This document shows positions 43,801-55,427 of a stretch of DNA of 64,000 nt, piece by piece. The stretch lies in contig CM063250.1 of NCBI GenBank assembly GCA_032158295.1, positions 6,373,001-6,437,000 on the forward strand, read 5' to 3'. Below the pieces are notes generated by a model. That model was not told the DNA's origin and did not search any database. It saw only the letters and a list, made by a program, of their open reading frames with translations. The stretch comes from Pycnopodia helianthoides. Lineage: Eukaryota; Echinodermata; Asteroidea; Forcipulatida; Asteriidae. Position 1 is the first letter of the stretch, and every line of letters begins with the position of its first letter. The position numbers and the translations under genes were made by a program.

Positions 43801-46800
43801 ATCTCCTATCATTTAATGATTGACCCACCCCTGTAAACATCAAGATTTGACCTTTAGCAGAATTAATACTTGAATCGACCAGTAAGCTCTGGAGATGTTT
43901 AAAATACAATTGCAAGATTTAAAGTGTTATTGGGTTTTCACACCATTCTAAACACACAAAGCGCGTCCGCAGTAAGGTCGCCGTTCGGTCAGGTCAAAAT
44001 GATACTGGTCATTTCACCCTGTCCAGGGGCCCTAACACCAGTGAGCATCCTGTCTCCAATGGCTAGCCAATCATGACCAAACCATTCATACGACCACCTT
44101 TTAATTCCGCCATTTAAATTTAGGACAATGACAAAAAGCTGCGCTGTATTGTCCACGTATGTCTGGATGACCATTAGTCAACTACTAACTTAAAAAGCTC
44201 AGGAGTCAGATGAGGTTAAAAGCTTGACCCATGCTTGACCACAGCACAACTGGCTGGAATGCTGAAAGAAAGAACTTATTGCTCATTCTTGTAAGATGTC
44301 TTGATGGAAGATAACCCTGGATGTGTTTGATCCGCATCAATTCTGATATAGAAAAGGAAACAGTGGGCAACCAAGAGCTTTACATACATAGACTTCGAAC
44401 ATGCTGATCAATAATGGTGTACACTTCCAGTTCAAAACAGGGGAGCATGGGGGGAAAATTCCCAGAAAGACATTTCAGAAGAAAACCGATTGCAGTTATA
44501 AAAAACTAAAAGATAAGGTCCGTAATTACCTCTTTTATTTCTTGCGTTAAAAAGTAGCAAATTTTGTTCTACTTTTCTGTTTGTGTGCATTACACCGTAC
44601 TTTTTATTTTTTTACATCGGGCAGATACATTTATTGCTTAAAACAGTTTTAACAGTAACAAACACAAAGGGATGGTGTCACATCAATAGACAGGAACCAT
44701 ACGCGGTTGTTTGCCGTCAGAAACCTTCTCATGCAACACAGGTTACTGGAGAACCCCTAACTGCAAACTGCTGCAATGCGCATGATTTTTTTGGCAAACA
44801 CACTGCAACAATTCGATCCTAAGCAACCAGTCAATAAAGTCCAGGCTCCTTTTCAAATGCCAGCAAGACGCAAGGAGAGTTCCTGAAAAGGGTGGCATCT
44901 TGTCTCATTCTCCTTGAAATGCCGCTCCTTTCTTTGAGGTACTTAAGCCTCTTGAAAAGAGGGGAATCCTCCAGCGGGCAAGTCTCTCACGATAGAGCTT
45001 TGAGAGGGTTACAGGTTTGTTTTGTAACACGCTGGGGATCCATTTGGAGTGACCGTGGGAGCTCTAGAAAATATATTCCACGGAGGGGAAAATGTTTATA
45101 ATCCAATTTCATCCTCAAGTGGCTGAGTAAATAATAACATAGCACTCTTTCCTTTTTTTTTTCAAGAGGGATTTTCAAAACATATTTGAGGCAAATGATT
45201 CAAGAAGGTTTACTGAACCTCTTTTCACAGCTCCTCAAGACTCTTTAGCGACAGAACCTTGCGTTGCTTTAGAGATCCTGCTGAAGTTTGACTGGAAGGG
45301 TAAAAAATTGGCTAGTGGGTGTCTAAATTGGAAATAAGGGTTCCTAAACTACTACCCTTTCTTACTTATTCAAATCAATAGGCAAACCGTGAAGGTGGTG
45401 TCTAAAAAACGACACCCGTCCCAACTTCTGGCTTTTATACCAGGCAGCTTAGGTATGACTTTAATGACATAACAACGATCCCTGCCCTTTGATCTTCTTT
45501 ATTGATTTATATTTTCCCACACCTTTTGTATGATTCCCAGTTTTTTTTTTATGGTGATCCATGAACATTTTTATTTGCAAGGATGACATTTGCAAGGATG
45601 ACATTTGAATCAGACAATTAGAATCATGAATCATAACACATTACAAAACCAGCAACTTAAAAAAACAAAAAAAACAAGGGGAGTTCGCATGAACACCTAA
45701 AATCATAAAAACTTTCTGAAAACATACCACAACGTTAAGTTGTACTATTTCATTACGTATCCAACTATTTTTTCATTTTTGTCGTTTCCATTCCCACGAT
45801 GGCAAAGACGACTGAAGTGAATTCTGCTTTGTCATTCTGAAAATACCTGAAGTAAACACAATGCATTTCTCTTTTGGAGTAGAGCAACTTTCACTTTGCA
45901 ACAGAGTGTTTACATTTTTGTGTTGGTTACACACAACTATAAAGTGCATGCAAGCTTGCAAACAAGATAGATGTCCTTTCATTTATAAAACTTGGGGTTT
46001 CATTTCTAGATTTATTTTTCATTGAAAAGTTAGCCCCCCCCCCCACCTTAAACATGATTTTAGAAGCCTCCACATTTCAATCGAAGAGAGTGGAGAAATA
46101 TCCTTCCCACTTGTATCCAATATGATGACAAACCCAACAGAGAACAACTTGCTTTATCTCACTGTACTAGCAACATATTTTCATTACCCATGCTCAGGCA
46201 AATTTCACTTCATTATGACCCATTGGCAAGGATTTAAGCCAATGATGCCTGGAACAGTTGGCCAATAAGAAAAGAAACTTTGTTCTGAAACCACAGGCGA
46301 AAATGCTATTAAGTTTGCTTGCTTGAACAGAGGCTGAAGGAATGGACAGAAGAAGCACAGCTTGGATTACTTACGGTGTGAAATTCCCATGTCTGGTCCG
46401 TTTACTTTGTTAATCTCCAGTTACAATTCTCTAAAAAACCACAATTGTCTAACTGAAACAAAACTGAACCAATGTTTTTTTCCAATCTTTTTGGTTGAGA
46501 AGACGCCTCTGTAAAATCTGCCACCCAGTATTTTAATCTGGAACATTTTTTGACTTCCATCTGTATTGGAAATGGGACCATTAAACTCTGCATTTGCTCA
46601 ATAATCGGTTCTTCATCTGAGCTCCATTTAAACCATTAGCAATTGGAAGCATCAAGATGAACTGATGAGAATGAAAACAAAAAAGTAAATTATAAGAAGA
46701 GTCCAAGGAACCAGTATACTTTTCCACCTACACAGAAACTTGTCTAGAGTGCACATTCCTTAACCATTGTACTTTACAATCTCTTTGTACACTGAATGTA

Positions 46801-49800
46801 TATGACACCTGCTTAAACCCTGATCAATGCCAACAGCCCATTGGTGCTCTTGTTACCATGCACAGTGCCCTCTGTAGGTCTCTACTGAACAGTCACATGT
46901 AGCTCAATTTCAATTAATATTAAAGGTGATCCGGGTGTTACATAATGACACACCACCTTTAAATTTCAGTTGGTAAACTTATGAAAGATCAAACCAAAGA
47001 ATGTATATTAAAGTAAGGGTCATCGTTTCGTTTTTGTCAATGTAATACTGATTGATAGGCAAAATAAAATAAAAAATAAACAAATAAATGAGGGTCACCT
47101 GTGAAAGTTTCAGTTGAATAGTGTCTACTTGCTGAGAAAACAGCAAAACACTGTATTTCCTCAAGAACATGGAATCCATCTATGTTAAGCGAGGTGACAG
47201 TGGGCACGAACCACATCTCTGGCCACAGCCCATTCACAAATGGACACCAGGGCTGGGAAATTTGCATTTCCGAAAGTTGCCTGAAGGCGATCTTTAGAGA
47301 TTCAAATTGTTTGACATTCTTTTATTGATTTTTCATCACTGGGGGAACTTCAGATGGAATAATTTAGCAGGATACTTACTATCATTACAACAAGAAGGCT
47401 TTCAGATAAAACACGCACAACTTTTTTTTAGGGGGGGGGGGTTTAATGCCCAAGTATGACCCTACCTTTATAAAAAAATATATAAATAAAATTTAAAAAA
47501 AAGGAATAAAACTTACCTTCGACATGTTTTGACAAAACATTTTAGAAGTATAATCCAATCATTCCAAGAAGATAGACACATTTCAATATCACAACACATT
47601 TAAGAAATTTTCCCAGAAATCAGAACTCTCTGAAGATTGTCGAAGGACCCAAAGCAAAACCTCTCTCTCCATGTTACCTCATCTCCACATACTCAAAAAC
47701 AACGTATCTATTTCATTTCCTACAAAAACACACTGGTAGATTTTTTCCTCAACTACCCACGATGCAAGGCAGACTTCTTCTCTATCTTCAAACAAAAGCC
47801 CAGTACGCCTAAAGATTTTCCTTTTTTTTTTTTTTCAATTTTCAAGCAAGCATTTACCTGTTGCACACAAGGCAATGAATGTCTGTGCATGTCTTCTTAG
47901 TTTCTGTGAGCATTCGTTTGAGATAGGTAGTCTGTGAAGAATCTGTTCAAGGAAGTCGTGTGGCGTTATTGCAGAGAGGTCCCATTTTAATTTACGAAGC
48001 ACAATCAACTCAAATTGCTGCAGAAAGAAGAAAAGGGACAAGAGAAAGAATGGAGAAAACGTGGTTAAGAAAACTTCTAACAAGTCAGCAACTTTAACTA
48101 AGAACCACCAAACTGAAGTTTATATAGTAGGCAGCTATTTTAGCTCTTCCATAGTGATTTTATACAGAGTTCAGTACTTTCTGAAAACATTTTCAATGGG
48201 TAATGAAAATAACTGAAATCTTTAGAAGTCAAAACCCCACAATCCCAAGCAGAAAAGAATAATAAGCACCCAAAACCAAAACCCTTTCTAAATGCTGACA
48301 AAAATGTGTTCATTTCAGTCTCCCACTCCTGGTCAAATGCATCTAAAGGCCACCCAGTGTATCTGCTTGCCTCACTAAACCATATTTAAACAGTCTAATT
48401 ATAATTAAGACCAATATCTTCCACCTAGTGACCAAATCCCTCAGGACCCGGACCTGCAGCTCAGTTGCTGGACTGCGGGAGGTGAAAACTGGACTGGAAA
48501 TAATCCTGACAGGAAATATCTGGTTTGTTACCCAAACCACAAAGTATAATAGCCTATTATTTTACAGTTGGTTAATCAGTGCCTACAAGAACTGCACCTC
48601 ATTCAAGGAAAATGAAACTTAGGAATTCCAGAAAGCCACAAAATGATAGGATCCAGAGATAGAGTTGGTAAGGCCTGGGAACCAGATTTTGCTGCATTTC
48701 CCCCGCAGCAATATTTGTGACTAATTCAATTTAATTACGTAAGAATCTTGAGCCCTTCCTGTCCTCAAATTAAAGCAAGATACAGGACACGTTAAAACAA
48801 ATAACATCTTGTGCCCCAGAAGACAATTGTTTGATTTTTTTCACCTTAACTTTTCTCATCACCATCTTACAGCTTTTCTATGTGCAATTAATTGTAAATA
48901 TTGCTGATTGTTGTTGGAAAAACAGAGAACTTTCTTGTAACAATTAGTTTTGTAATACAAATTAAAGCTGTACAGCTGTGACAGTGTATAATGCTTTCCT
49001 TTTAACAGAAGGCAATCATCAGTTTTAAACATCTTGTGTTAGACCAAATGGAAAAATGAAAAAAAAAAAACCAAAAAACACACAAGTTGATCATCCCTAC
49101 TGGAATTCTTTTTTTATCATAGCCATCCCTTTTTGTTAAACATCATTATTTTTTTGGTCATCCCACAAGATAATTTTTGTAATGTATTTCTGCTTCATCT
49201 TTGCACTATTCTTTCAACAATTGATCTAATTTACACATATTTTAGACTTCAAAGTTCCAGAAAGCCAACCCCTTTTTTAGTCTGACGCTTTCCTTAATTT
49301 TTTTTAAAAAAATAAATAAACAAACAAGCCCTCATATTTCTTTTTGAAAAAAACCCAGGACCATCAACTCACTGTTTTTTTTTACCTGGCTTTACAGAAA
49401 GCACTTTTTTAGTGTGCCTCTTACAGCCTTTTCCCTCTCTCTCAAATGAAGCCTGCTGTCATTAACTATAATGGAACAAGCTGGTTCTGCTAACAAATGC
49501 TTCCTGACCCAACACAACCACAACAACCCCATTTAATCTGGCGACAAATACTCCAAACAAAAGTTTTTTCTTGGTGAGCATCTTTCAAAGAAAAACTCTT
49601 AGACTATTCCCACTTGAAACCGCCCAGGCAGCCACCCAACCCTGGTTCAGGTTCAGTGAAGCTGTTGCATAACACCAATTTATCTTTTCTTTTGTTATGA
49701 AAATGTGAACATTGCAGCTTAACACGGGCTTCCAGTTATAATCTCTTGTCATTTAAAGGAGAATGGATTTAAGGATTAAGATAATCAGGTTTTAGTCTAT

Positions 49801-52800
49801 ACCACTACTCACTTCCCCCAAACCATCCCTCTTCTTAACCATTCCCAAAGCATTCATTCCCCTGGCTAGTTAAAGCCACGCACGGATATTAGTGTCAATC
49901 TGTCATGTATTTCTGGGTCAGGTTTTCCCTAGTTACAGTCAGGCAGATTCTGCTCCCATTTCTCTCACCACCCCCCCCAAAAAAACGTTACAAAGTTATA
50001 CACGGAAAGTATTACATTCGGGAAGCAAGTTTACATCGAGCCTAACATTCCCGCTTGCATTCTGATGTAATACTTATTAAAAAAGATGTATCAATTTTGC
50101 CCTACATGAGCCGGCGGCTCTCCACTGTGTGCGCTACCCGACATTGGCGAATTCTTCTGTTTCCATGAACTTTTTGCCCTGATCGCAATCATCAAACACG
50201 ACAGCAGTTTCTCTTGCCGCCCCGCCAGCCGATACCTCCCCCTTTTATTCCACTTCCTCGCAGAGAGCTTCCCGCTTCCCTCTAGCAGCCTGTAAAACTG
50301 AGGTTATCTTTGAACGCCAGCAGATGTGAAAATAAACCCATTGCAGCTGGAAAACTGATGTCTTTATACTTGTTCTTTACCCCAAAATCCTTATCATGTG
50401 TTGACCACAGGAAGCTGCCGATTTCCCAGTGGTACTCAAAAACGAATTGTCAGAAAACCCACCGGCAGAGATAAAAGCACTTTCAACCCCTACCCGTCTT
50501 GCTCCAAATCGAAAGTAGAAATCTTCTGTCACGAAGACAAGTAATATTCCATCTTTATATCTACATAAAATTGTTGACCTTTAAACAAACTAACCCCCAA
50601 AACATTATAATTTAAAAGTCAGTTAATATTTAAAGATTTATATTTAAAAGAGTTTAACAAAACTATTAAAAAGACCAGAAAAAACTTACTAATAGTTGGT
50701 CCAAAGTGATTGAATTGTCGGTATAAATGACGAGCTTTTCGGCTGTTAGAGGTATTGTGTCCTTTAATTTAGAAGCTAAGAACATACAGGTGGCTCCAAG
50801 AAGTTGAAACTGCTTCCTTGTGATCCGTTGTACTGCGAGAAATCTGTCTAAATAGTTCATTGCGAGCGGAAACACTTCTTCTTCGCATTGTTGTTCCTCA
50901 CATACCTGAAGATGGTGAAAGAAATAAACAGGGCCAAAATGACGAGATTGAAGTGAGACGATGTCGGGAGATACTTGATTGAACAAAATAATTAACAGCT
51001 TAATTGAGTGGTTTTTGTTGTTGTTTCGTTCATAAAATTTAAACCTGCCACAGAAAAGGATGACACAAATGTATTTAGGTATCATGAATAGTTGCCGCCC
51101 GAAAAACGCATATAAATAAACGGCCACGATCATTTCTTTCCACAAAGCGTTGCCCAAAACTAAAAAAGTGGCTTAAGGTGGGGTTGGTAGGTAAGTGATA
51201 TAGTTTCATGAAAAATGGTTGTAAAACGAAATGTAAGTTGTTTTTTGTATAACTTAATATATAAAGCTGCCGAACAACCACAGGAAAACTCAAAAACTCA
51301 AACTATACGAATGCCACTAACTAAAATTATGTCGAAATAAGTTCGAGAGCGCACAGACGACCGCGAAACATCGAATTCAACTATCTGCTAAATACATGCA
51401 TAGGCCCTACTCATAAAGAACAAGAAACAATACAAAAGTGAACAAAACAGAAAATAAACGGATTCTTATTCCGTAACCGATACCATTAAAAAAGACAAAA
51501 AAACCTTTTACAACAAATTGATGTGATGACACCCCCAACCATCAACCTTAAAATTGTTCCAAATGTTATACTTTCCATCAAATTTTATGACTTCTGTCGA
51601 AGACTATTTTCACAAATTTCTCGTTCTTGTTTTTTCAAAACGATGATGTATTCGGCAACATTATATTATTGTAAATCTGTTTAATATAAATCATAAAGAC
51701 AATAGTATTTCTCTCTGACGTAGCGCCGCGCACCGCGTAGATAGGCAGCGCGCCAAAATAATGGCGCGCCAATAAAAGTATTATAATTAAAACAAAGTTG
51801 GATGGCAAAACCGCGGAGGTGGAAAACCATGGCAGCGTTTCAATTTAGATTTTCGCTCAAACTCAATGGCCTTTGTCTTGAGATGGTCATGCTTTAAATT
51901 TGACAAGTATCCAATCTAAATCCAGACTTTAGAATATCTTATAGTTTTCACTTGCAACGATGCATTTCGTGAAAATAAAATCATTTTAATGCTTGGTTTT
52001 GAGCCTACCGCGTTCGCAACTGCTAAGGAAGTCCTTGCGTTAGATATGAGGTTTAGCGCCAAAAATAAAGCGGAAATTTACTATCTTGAGGAAACAATCA
52101 ATTCACTGGTGAAAGGAAACCAGAAAAAAGTCGCGGGAAAATATCCAGAAATGGAGGGAATGTTATTAGACAAGTTAAAATGATTATCAACTGCCCTGGA
52201 TCTGTTTAATTTGACATAGGGGAACGCGAACATCGCGATCTTAAAATGTGGTAGAAATAAATGAACATGAAACTCTCGTTCACACGAAAAACACAGCCAA
52301 CTCGTGTCAAAATCATAAAACAAAGGAAAGCCTAACCCTCACAAGTAATTCACAGACATAATCACTGTCATAACACGCCAATGGCAGCATCTTGTAGAAC
52401 ATTTCAACCGGGGACCGACTACCAACCGAGCATGTTGGCAGTATCCAGATCAAACTAGACGGCGCGAAACGGCCGTGTAAAGCGCTGCCTAAATTCAACT
52501 GTCCCACTTAGACCGCGGTCCAAGCACACGCTATTCAGACACCGAGTACCTCTACAGCACGGTGCTTGGTATGTGTAGGCCGAATGTTTCCAGAGATTCT
52601 ACACTGCGGTCTGTGCTAACTCCGCTGAGTTCGTGCACCGGACCCACTGATGAAATCTGTGACGCCAACTTGCAAAGTGGGCAAAGGGGCTTTGGAAATT
52701 AGTCCAAATCCTCAACATTTACAGGGAAAAGTAATTTAAATCGAGTAAAGTCGTAAGAAAATCGGAGCCAACCTTTTTCATTTAACTTTACTAACCATGG

Positions 52801-53353
52801 CTACCTCGTGGTGTGCAAAATGCACATTTCAATGAAACAATACTTTACCAACCAACACAAAATAAAATGCAATTGTGATGTAGTAGCAAGATAAAATGTA
52901 TAGTTTAAAATGAATGTTACATATTAAATGATATAAATTATGGACAAACTGAGACCAGCTCGTGGAACAACCATTCTCTTCAGCTCAAACCGGTGCTAAT
53001 CATTTTAATAAACTTTACAAAGTATTACAGCATGTTAGAATAAAACAGGGGGGGGGGGATTTAACATGGAATGTAGGAGAGGGCCTAGAATACAAGTCAT
53101 TTTTGTTCAAATCTGTGAATTGTTAATTATTTACACTCACCTCAAACATCCACTGAGCGACCATCTTTCTCATGAAGGGTCTAATTTCTGCCTGGAATTG
53201 GTTAGCAAAGTAATCCGCACATGGTGTGTATTTTTCCTCGGCTTCCAGCAGATTCCGTAAAACTCTTTCGTCGTTTAGAAGAACTGGATCGGGGTAGGCT
53301 CTTCGAACGCTCTCAACTTCACAACATAGAAGTTCTAACTGAGTATGTGCCAT
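34608..53353 (-). CDS. CCND: cyclin D gene, full span (five joined exons, 318 aa)
   Basis: Joined coding parts are 53353-53141, 50905-50690, 48017-47858, 43029-42899 and 34844-34608, giving 957 nt including the stop. D cyclins bind and activate CDK4/6 in G1, and the complex phosphorylates Rb-family proteins. Visible features are LLCCE at residues 8-12 (LxCxE, Rb binding), MRKMVAQWM at 61-69 (hydrophobic patch), NYLDRFL at 88-94, [14 protein letters not shown] at 116-129 (CDK contact), the second cyclin fold in exons 3 and 4, and Thr284-Pro285. Every intron is GT-AG with phases 0, 0, 1, 0, as in vertebrate CCND genes. A single D-type cyclin is usual in non-vertebrate deuterostomes; I cannot assign it to vertebrate D1, D2 or D3. 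I see no frameshift or missing key residue. Confidence 0.95.
35448..35588. mobile_element. small foldback MITE (GGCGGCTAYGGCTATG arms), copy 2
   Basis: Left arm GGCCATCTCCGAATTGGCGG then CTATGGCTATG. The right arm, inverted, is GAGGCTGTGTCTGAATTGG, then GGTGGCTACGGCTAC. GTAGCC-containing motifs are duplicated in the right arm. Related to 15730-15852. It lies within cyclin D intron 4. Confidence 0.65.
40635..40704 (-). repeat. intronic hairpin of precursor-miRNA size
   Basis: The arms AGTTGTGATAATTGTAACTC and its near-inverse pair over 25 positions with 3 mismatches, around a loop of about 20 nt that includes a CCCCCC run on plus. It sits in cyclin D intron 4, so it is co-transcribed with the gene. 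It could be a minimal foldback element or a small-RNA precursor; conservation or expression would be needed to tell. Confidence 0.5.
42899..43029 (-). CDS. CCND: cyclin D, coding exon 4
   Basis: The acceptor CTTGCAG lies just before 43029, and the donor TCG|GTAAGT lies after 42899. Together with the last base of exon 3 it encodes residues 197-240. It contains [14 protein letters not shown], the conserved PPSMxAxxSV segment of the second cyclin fold, and ends [13 protein letters not shown]. It is 131 nt; I recall 149 nt in human CCND1, the difference falling in the variable loop after AVAHGSS. The phase at the 3' end is 0, as expected. Confidence 0.93.
43246..43266. repeat. AAAT microsatellite
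   Basis: Five tandem AAAT units within cyclin D intron 3. Confidence 0.8.
46920..46962. repeat. 43-bp TTAA-bounded mini-palindrome
   Basis: TTAAAGGTG at the left is mirrored by CACCTTTAA at the right, with TGT/ACA inner pairing. It has the size and ends expected of an extremely reduced TTAA-type MITE. It lies in cyclin D intron 3. Confidence 0.4.
47858..48017 (-). CDS. CCND: cyclin D, coding exon 3
   Basis: Acceptor TTTCTGCAG before CAA at 48017; donor G|GTAAAT after 47858. The 160 nt match the length I recall for vertebrate exon 3. It encodes residues 144-196 plus the first base of codon 197. Motifs are [18 protein letters not shown] and [13 protein letters not shown], the start of the second cyclin fold. 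The 3' phase is 1, completed by AG from exon 4 to give Glu197. Confidence 0.95.
48018..50689 (-). other. CCND: cyclin D intron 2 (about 2.7 kb)
   Basis: Donor TTA|GTAAGT, acceptor CTGCAG|CAA, phase 0. The sequence is AT-rich with many A or T homopolymers and no transposon end that I can define. Confidence 0.85.
50690..50905 (-). CDS. CCND: cyclin D, coding exon 2 (core of cyclin box)
   Basis: Acceptor ATCTTCAG before GTA at 50905; donor TTA|GTAAGT after 50690. The 216 nt encode residues 72-143. This is the most conserved part of the protein, with [42 protein letters not shown] and [12 protein letters not shown]. These are the D-cyclin signature segments that contact CDK4/6. The Lys residues of SKLK (117 and 119) correspond to the CDK-contact lysine region in cyclin D1. 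The open frame extends upstream into the intron but is not coding there. Confidence 0.97.
51748..51770. promoter_or_regulatory. paired GGCGCGCC / E2F-like motifs in intron 1
   Basis: GCGCGCCAAAA at 51748-51758 reads TTTTGGCGCGC on minus, an E2F-type core. GGCGCGCC at 51763-51770 follows immediately. Cyclin D genes are tied to the Rb/E2F axis, so a regulatory role is plausible but unproven. Confidence 0.3.
52461..52469 (-). promoter_or_regulatory. consensus E2F-like site in intron 1
   Basis: The minus strand reads TTTCGCGCC, matching the E2F consensus TTTSSCGC. It lies within a CpG-richer patch about 0.9 kb downstream of the start codon. Confidence 0.3.
53141..53353 (-). CDS. CCND: cyclin D, coding exon 1
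   Basis: Starts at the ATG at 53353, the first ATG in frame. An in-frame TAG lies 33 bases upstream (53389-53387), and the context ATCATGG is favourable. It encodes residues 1-71: LLCCE (8-12, Rb-binding LxCxE), [20 protein letters not shown], and [11 protein letters not shown] at the exon end. The donor is GAG|GTGAGT. Length and phase (0) agree with the vertebrate first coding exon. Confidence 0.95.
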
Positions 53354-53720
53354 GATTTTTTGACAGAGTTTATCAAGCTCACACAACTATTATTAACTTT
53401 TCTGGAAGACTTTTGAGCACAAACTAAACAGGAAGAGACATGGAAAAAGAAGTAAATTTTCCAAGGAAGACAAACTTTGTTCTCAGTTTAGGGCCGTGGT
53501 TTCCCCTGTATATGTCTTAACTTTCCCCTGTTACCAATGTTTTTGGTTTTTAAACAGGAGTTAGTGGACAGGTCTCGCTTGCTATTATCTGCGAGTTTGG
53601 GGTGTTCACTCTACTCACACGGCCCTAGCACTGACAACACACACACACCGGCCAAACACCACACAACAACCAACATTTATGGCCGGCCACCAGCTGATCA
53701 GCTAAAAAGCAGTGACGTCG
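53354..53720 (-). promoter_or_regulatory. CCND: cyclin D 5' UTR / proximal promoter region
   Basis: Directly upstream of the start codon. It contains a TGACGTCG octamer at 53713-53720, one base from the CRE consensus TGACGTCA, and two GGCCGGCCA/TGGCCGGCC-type blocks near 53680-53690. Vertebrate CCND1 also has a CRE close to its start site. No TATA box or transcription start can be fixed from sequence alone. Confidence 0.35.
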
Positions 53721-55263
53721 TACGATAGTGCATGTACAATGTACATTGTATTACATAGTTAAGTGGCTGATTGGTGGTGGTCCATCCATCCATCCAATAT
53801 CGGTGGTTTTGCGCACACACAAAACGTGTACGCACAAAATGCAAATTCGTGGCCGGCCTAGCCTAATAATGATGAATAAACATGAGCTGTGTTGGTTTAT
53901 CGCCCTTTTGCTGCGTTTAGAATTTACATGGTTAGATGATTTTATGTTTTTTTATTTTTATGCTTAAAATTTGTACAGTGTGGGGGCGTAAAGGGAGGGG
54001 TATGAAAGTTGCAAAAACTTGAACAATGACCAGCATTATAATACACTATAAGCCCCACAATCCCTTGCGCTAACCATACAACAATTTAATGTACATTGCA
54101 GTTTGTACAGCAAGATGTGCTTGGCGACTAACATTACAATCAAGGAATACAGATGTTACAAAGCAACTTGGCCAGAACATACGAGCATGGCCAGACCTAA
54201 ATCTGTCAAAGACTCAATTAAATTGATGGACAACAATTCTCGTTTTTTTAAATTGTTTTTTTTCCCCTCAGCAAATTTGCCAATTATATTCGATACATAT
54301 ATTTACTGTTTTTTGTGGTGCGTGAAGCTGCTTCAAGTCACACAAAGATGGTCCAATAGGGTCGTCCCTCCCCGATCACGCACGCCCCGAGCTAGCACCT
54401 GCTGGCCGGAATATAGAGACGTGGCGAAAATGGCATTTTGTTCTTTTGTGTTCCCTTTCAACACCGTGTGGAGCAATGAAGGGACTGAGCCATTACACGT
54501 GTATACACGTGTGAGCAAATCACCAATCCAAGCTAGCTTTACATGACACCATGGGTATTCACAATACGAGCTGCATACGGCCGGAGAAGGGGCCCGCTAA
54601 AGGGTGTCCTGTGCTTAAAAAGTGAAGAAGAAAAAAAAACCAACTCGTACCTCATGCTGATGAAATAAAGTTTAAATGTCCCCCAGTTCCTACTGTTTTA
54701 CAATTGCAATCAGCTACATTCCAACACATTAATGTCCACCGCAAGATCATACAGCGTCCTGCAGCAGAGCAGGATTGTATTTTTTCTGTTGGCCTATTTA
54801 GATCATGTTCCGGGCCTCATTAGTGAAACATCAGTTAATAACACAAGTATCGAATGGTACTAAAAAAACTCCCGCATTATCGAAGCAAGATCGGTGTCCA
54901 TGTTGCAGGGCCAACCCATGTTGCGGCAAAACCAGTAAAAAAAAAAATTGCGGGACCGACTGTGAATTCCGATACAAGCACGTGCATGGATTGTATGTGC
55001 ATGGAGCACGCAGTGTCGTGTTTCGATAAAATTGTAGGCAGTTTTTCTTCAAAGTTTTGTTCCGACTTTTGTTGACATATTAAAAAAAAGCAAGATGTTA
55101 TGGTCTGAAACAAAACTTACTCTGCTTCTATATTAGTACTTGCCGATAGTGCCAACAGTTGAACTCTTTCAACATTTCTTTGTTAAATTTCCTACACCAC
55201 ACTGCCCGCAAAACCAGGAATTTTATGGGCGTAATAACTACTAAACTTGATAAGACAAAGCTG
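53721..55263. other. upstream flank, nothing recognised
   Basis: CCAT repeats near 53781-53795 and AT-rich sequence. A 147-codon frame at 54103-54546 starts at a TTG and matches nothing I know. Confidence 0.35.
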
Positions 55264-55427
55264 AACAAACCAACCAACACCCCCAACAAACACCCCAAAC
55301 AAACAAACAAACACCCCAAACAAACCCCAAACAAACAAACAAACAAAAACAAACAAACAAACAACAAACAAACAAACAAACAAACAAACAAACAAACAAA
55401 CAAACAAACAAACAAACAAACAAACAC
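55264..55427. repeat. CAAA/AAAC microsatellite
   Basis: About 160 bases of AAAC units, interrupted by CCCC in the first half and pure from about 55366 on. Four-base periodicity leaves open frames on both strands that are not genes. Confidence 0.95.

Larger units (their letters stand above)
43030..47857 (-). other. CCND: cyclin D intron 3 (about 4.8 kb)
   Basis: Donor CAG|GTAAAT, acceptor TTGCAG|AGT, phase 1. It contains an AAAT microsatellite (43246-43266), a 43-bp TTAA-bounded mini-palindrome (46920-46962), a C run (46026-46035) and a G run (47431-47440). No extra exon recognised. Confidence 0.85.
50906..53140 (-). other. CCND: cyclin D intron 1 (about 2.2 kb)
   Basis: Donor GAG|GTGAGT, acceptor TTCAG|GTA, phase 0. 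Two CpG-rich patches (about 51715-51775 and 52440-52660) stand out from AT-rich surroundings and carry E2F-like motifs. A G run lies at 53048-53058. Confidence 0.85.

Noticed and set aside
50906..51157. Upstream extension of the exon 2 open frame
   Set aside because: It lies beyond the strong TTCAG acceptor and does not resemble cyclin D.
53354..53386. Longer cyclin D N-terminus starting 11 codons upstream
   Set aside because: The upstream codon is TTG, not ATG, directly after an in-frame TAG (53389-53387). The first ATG is at 53353.
54103..54546. 147-codon frame on the plus strand upstream of cyclin D
   Set aside because: It begins at TTG, has no recognisable motif and shows no splice signals that link it to another exon.
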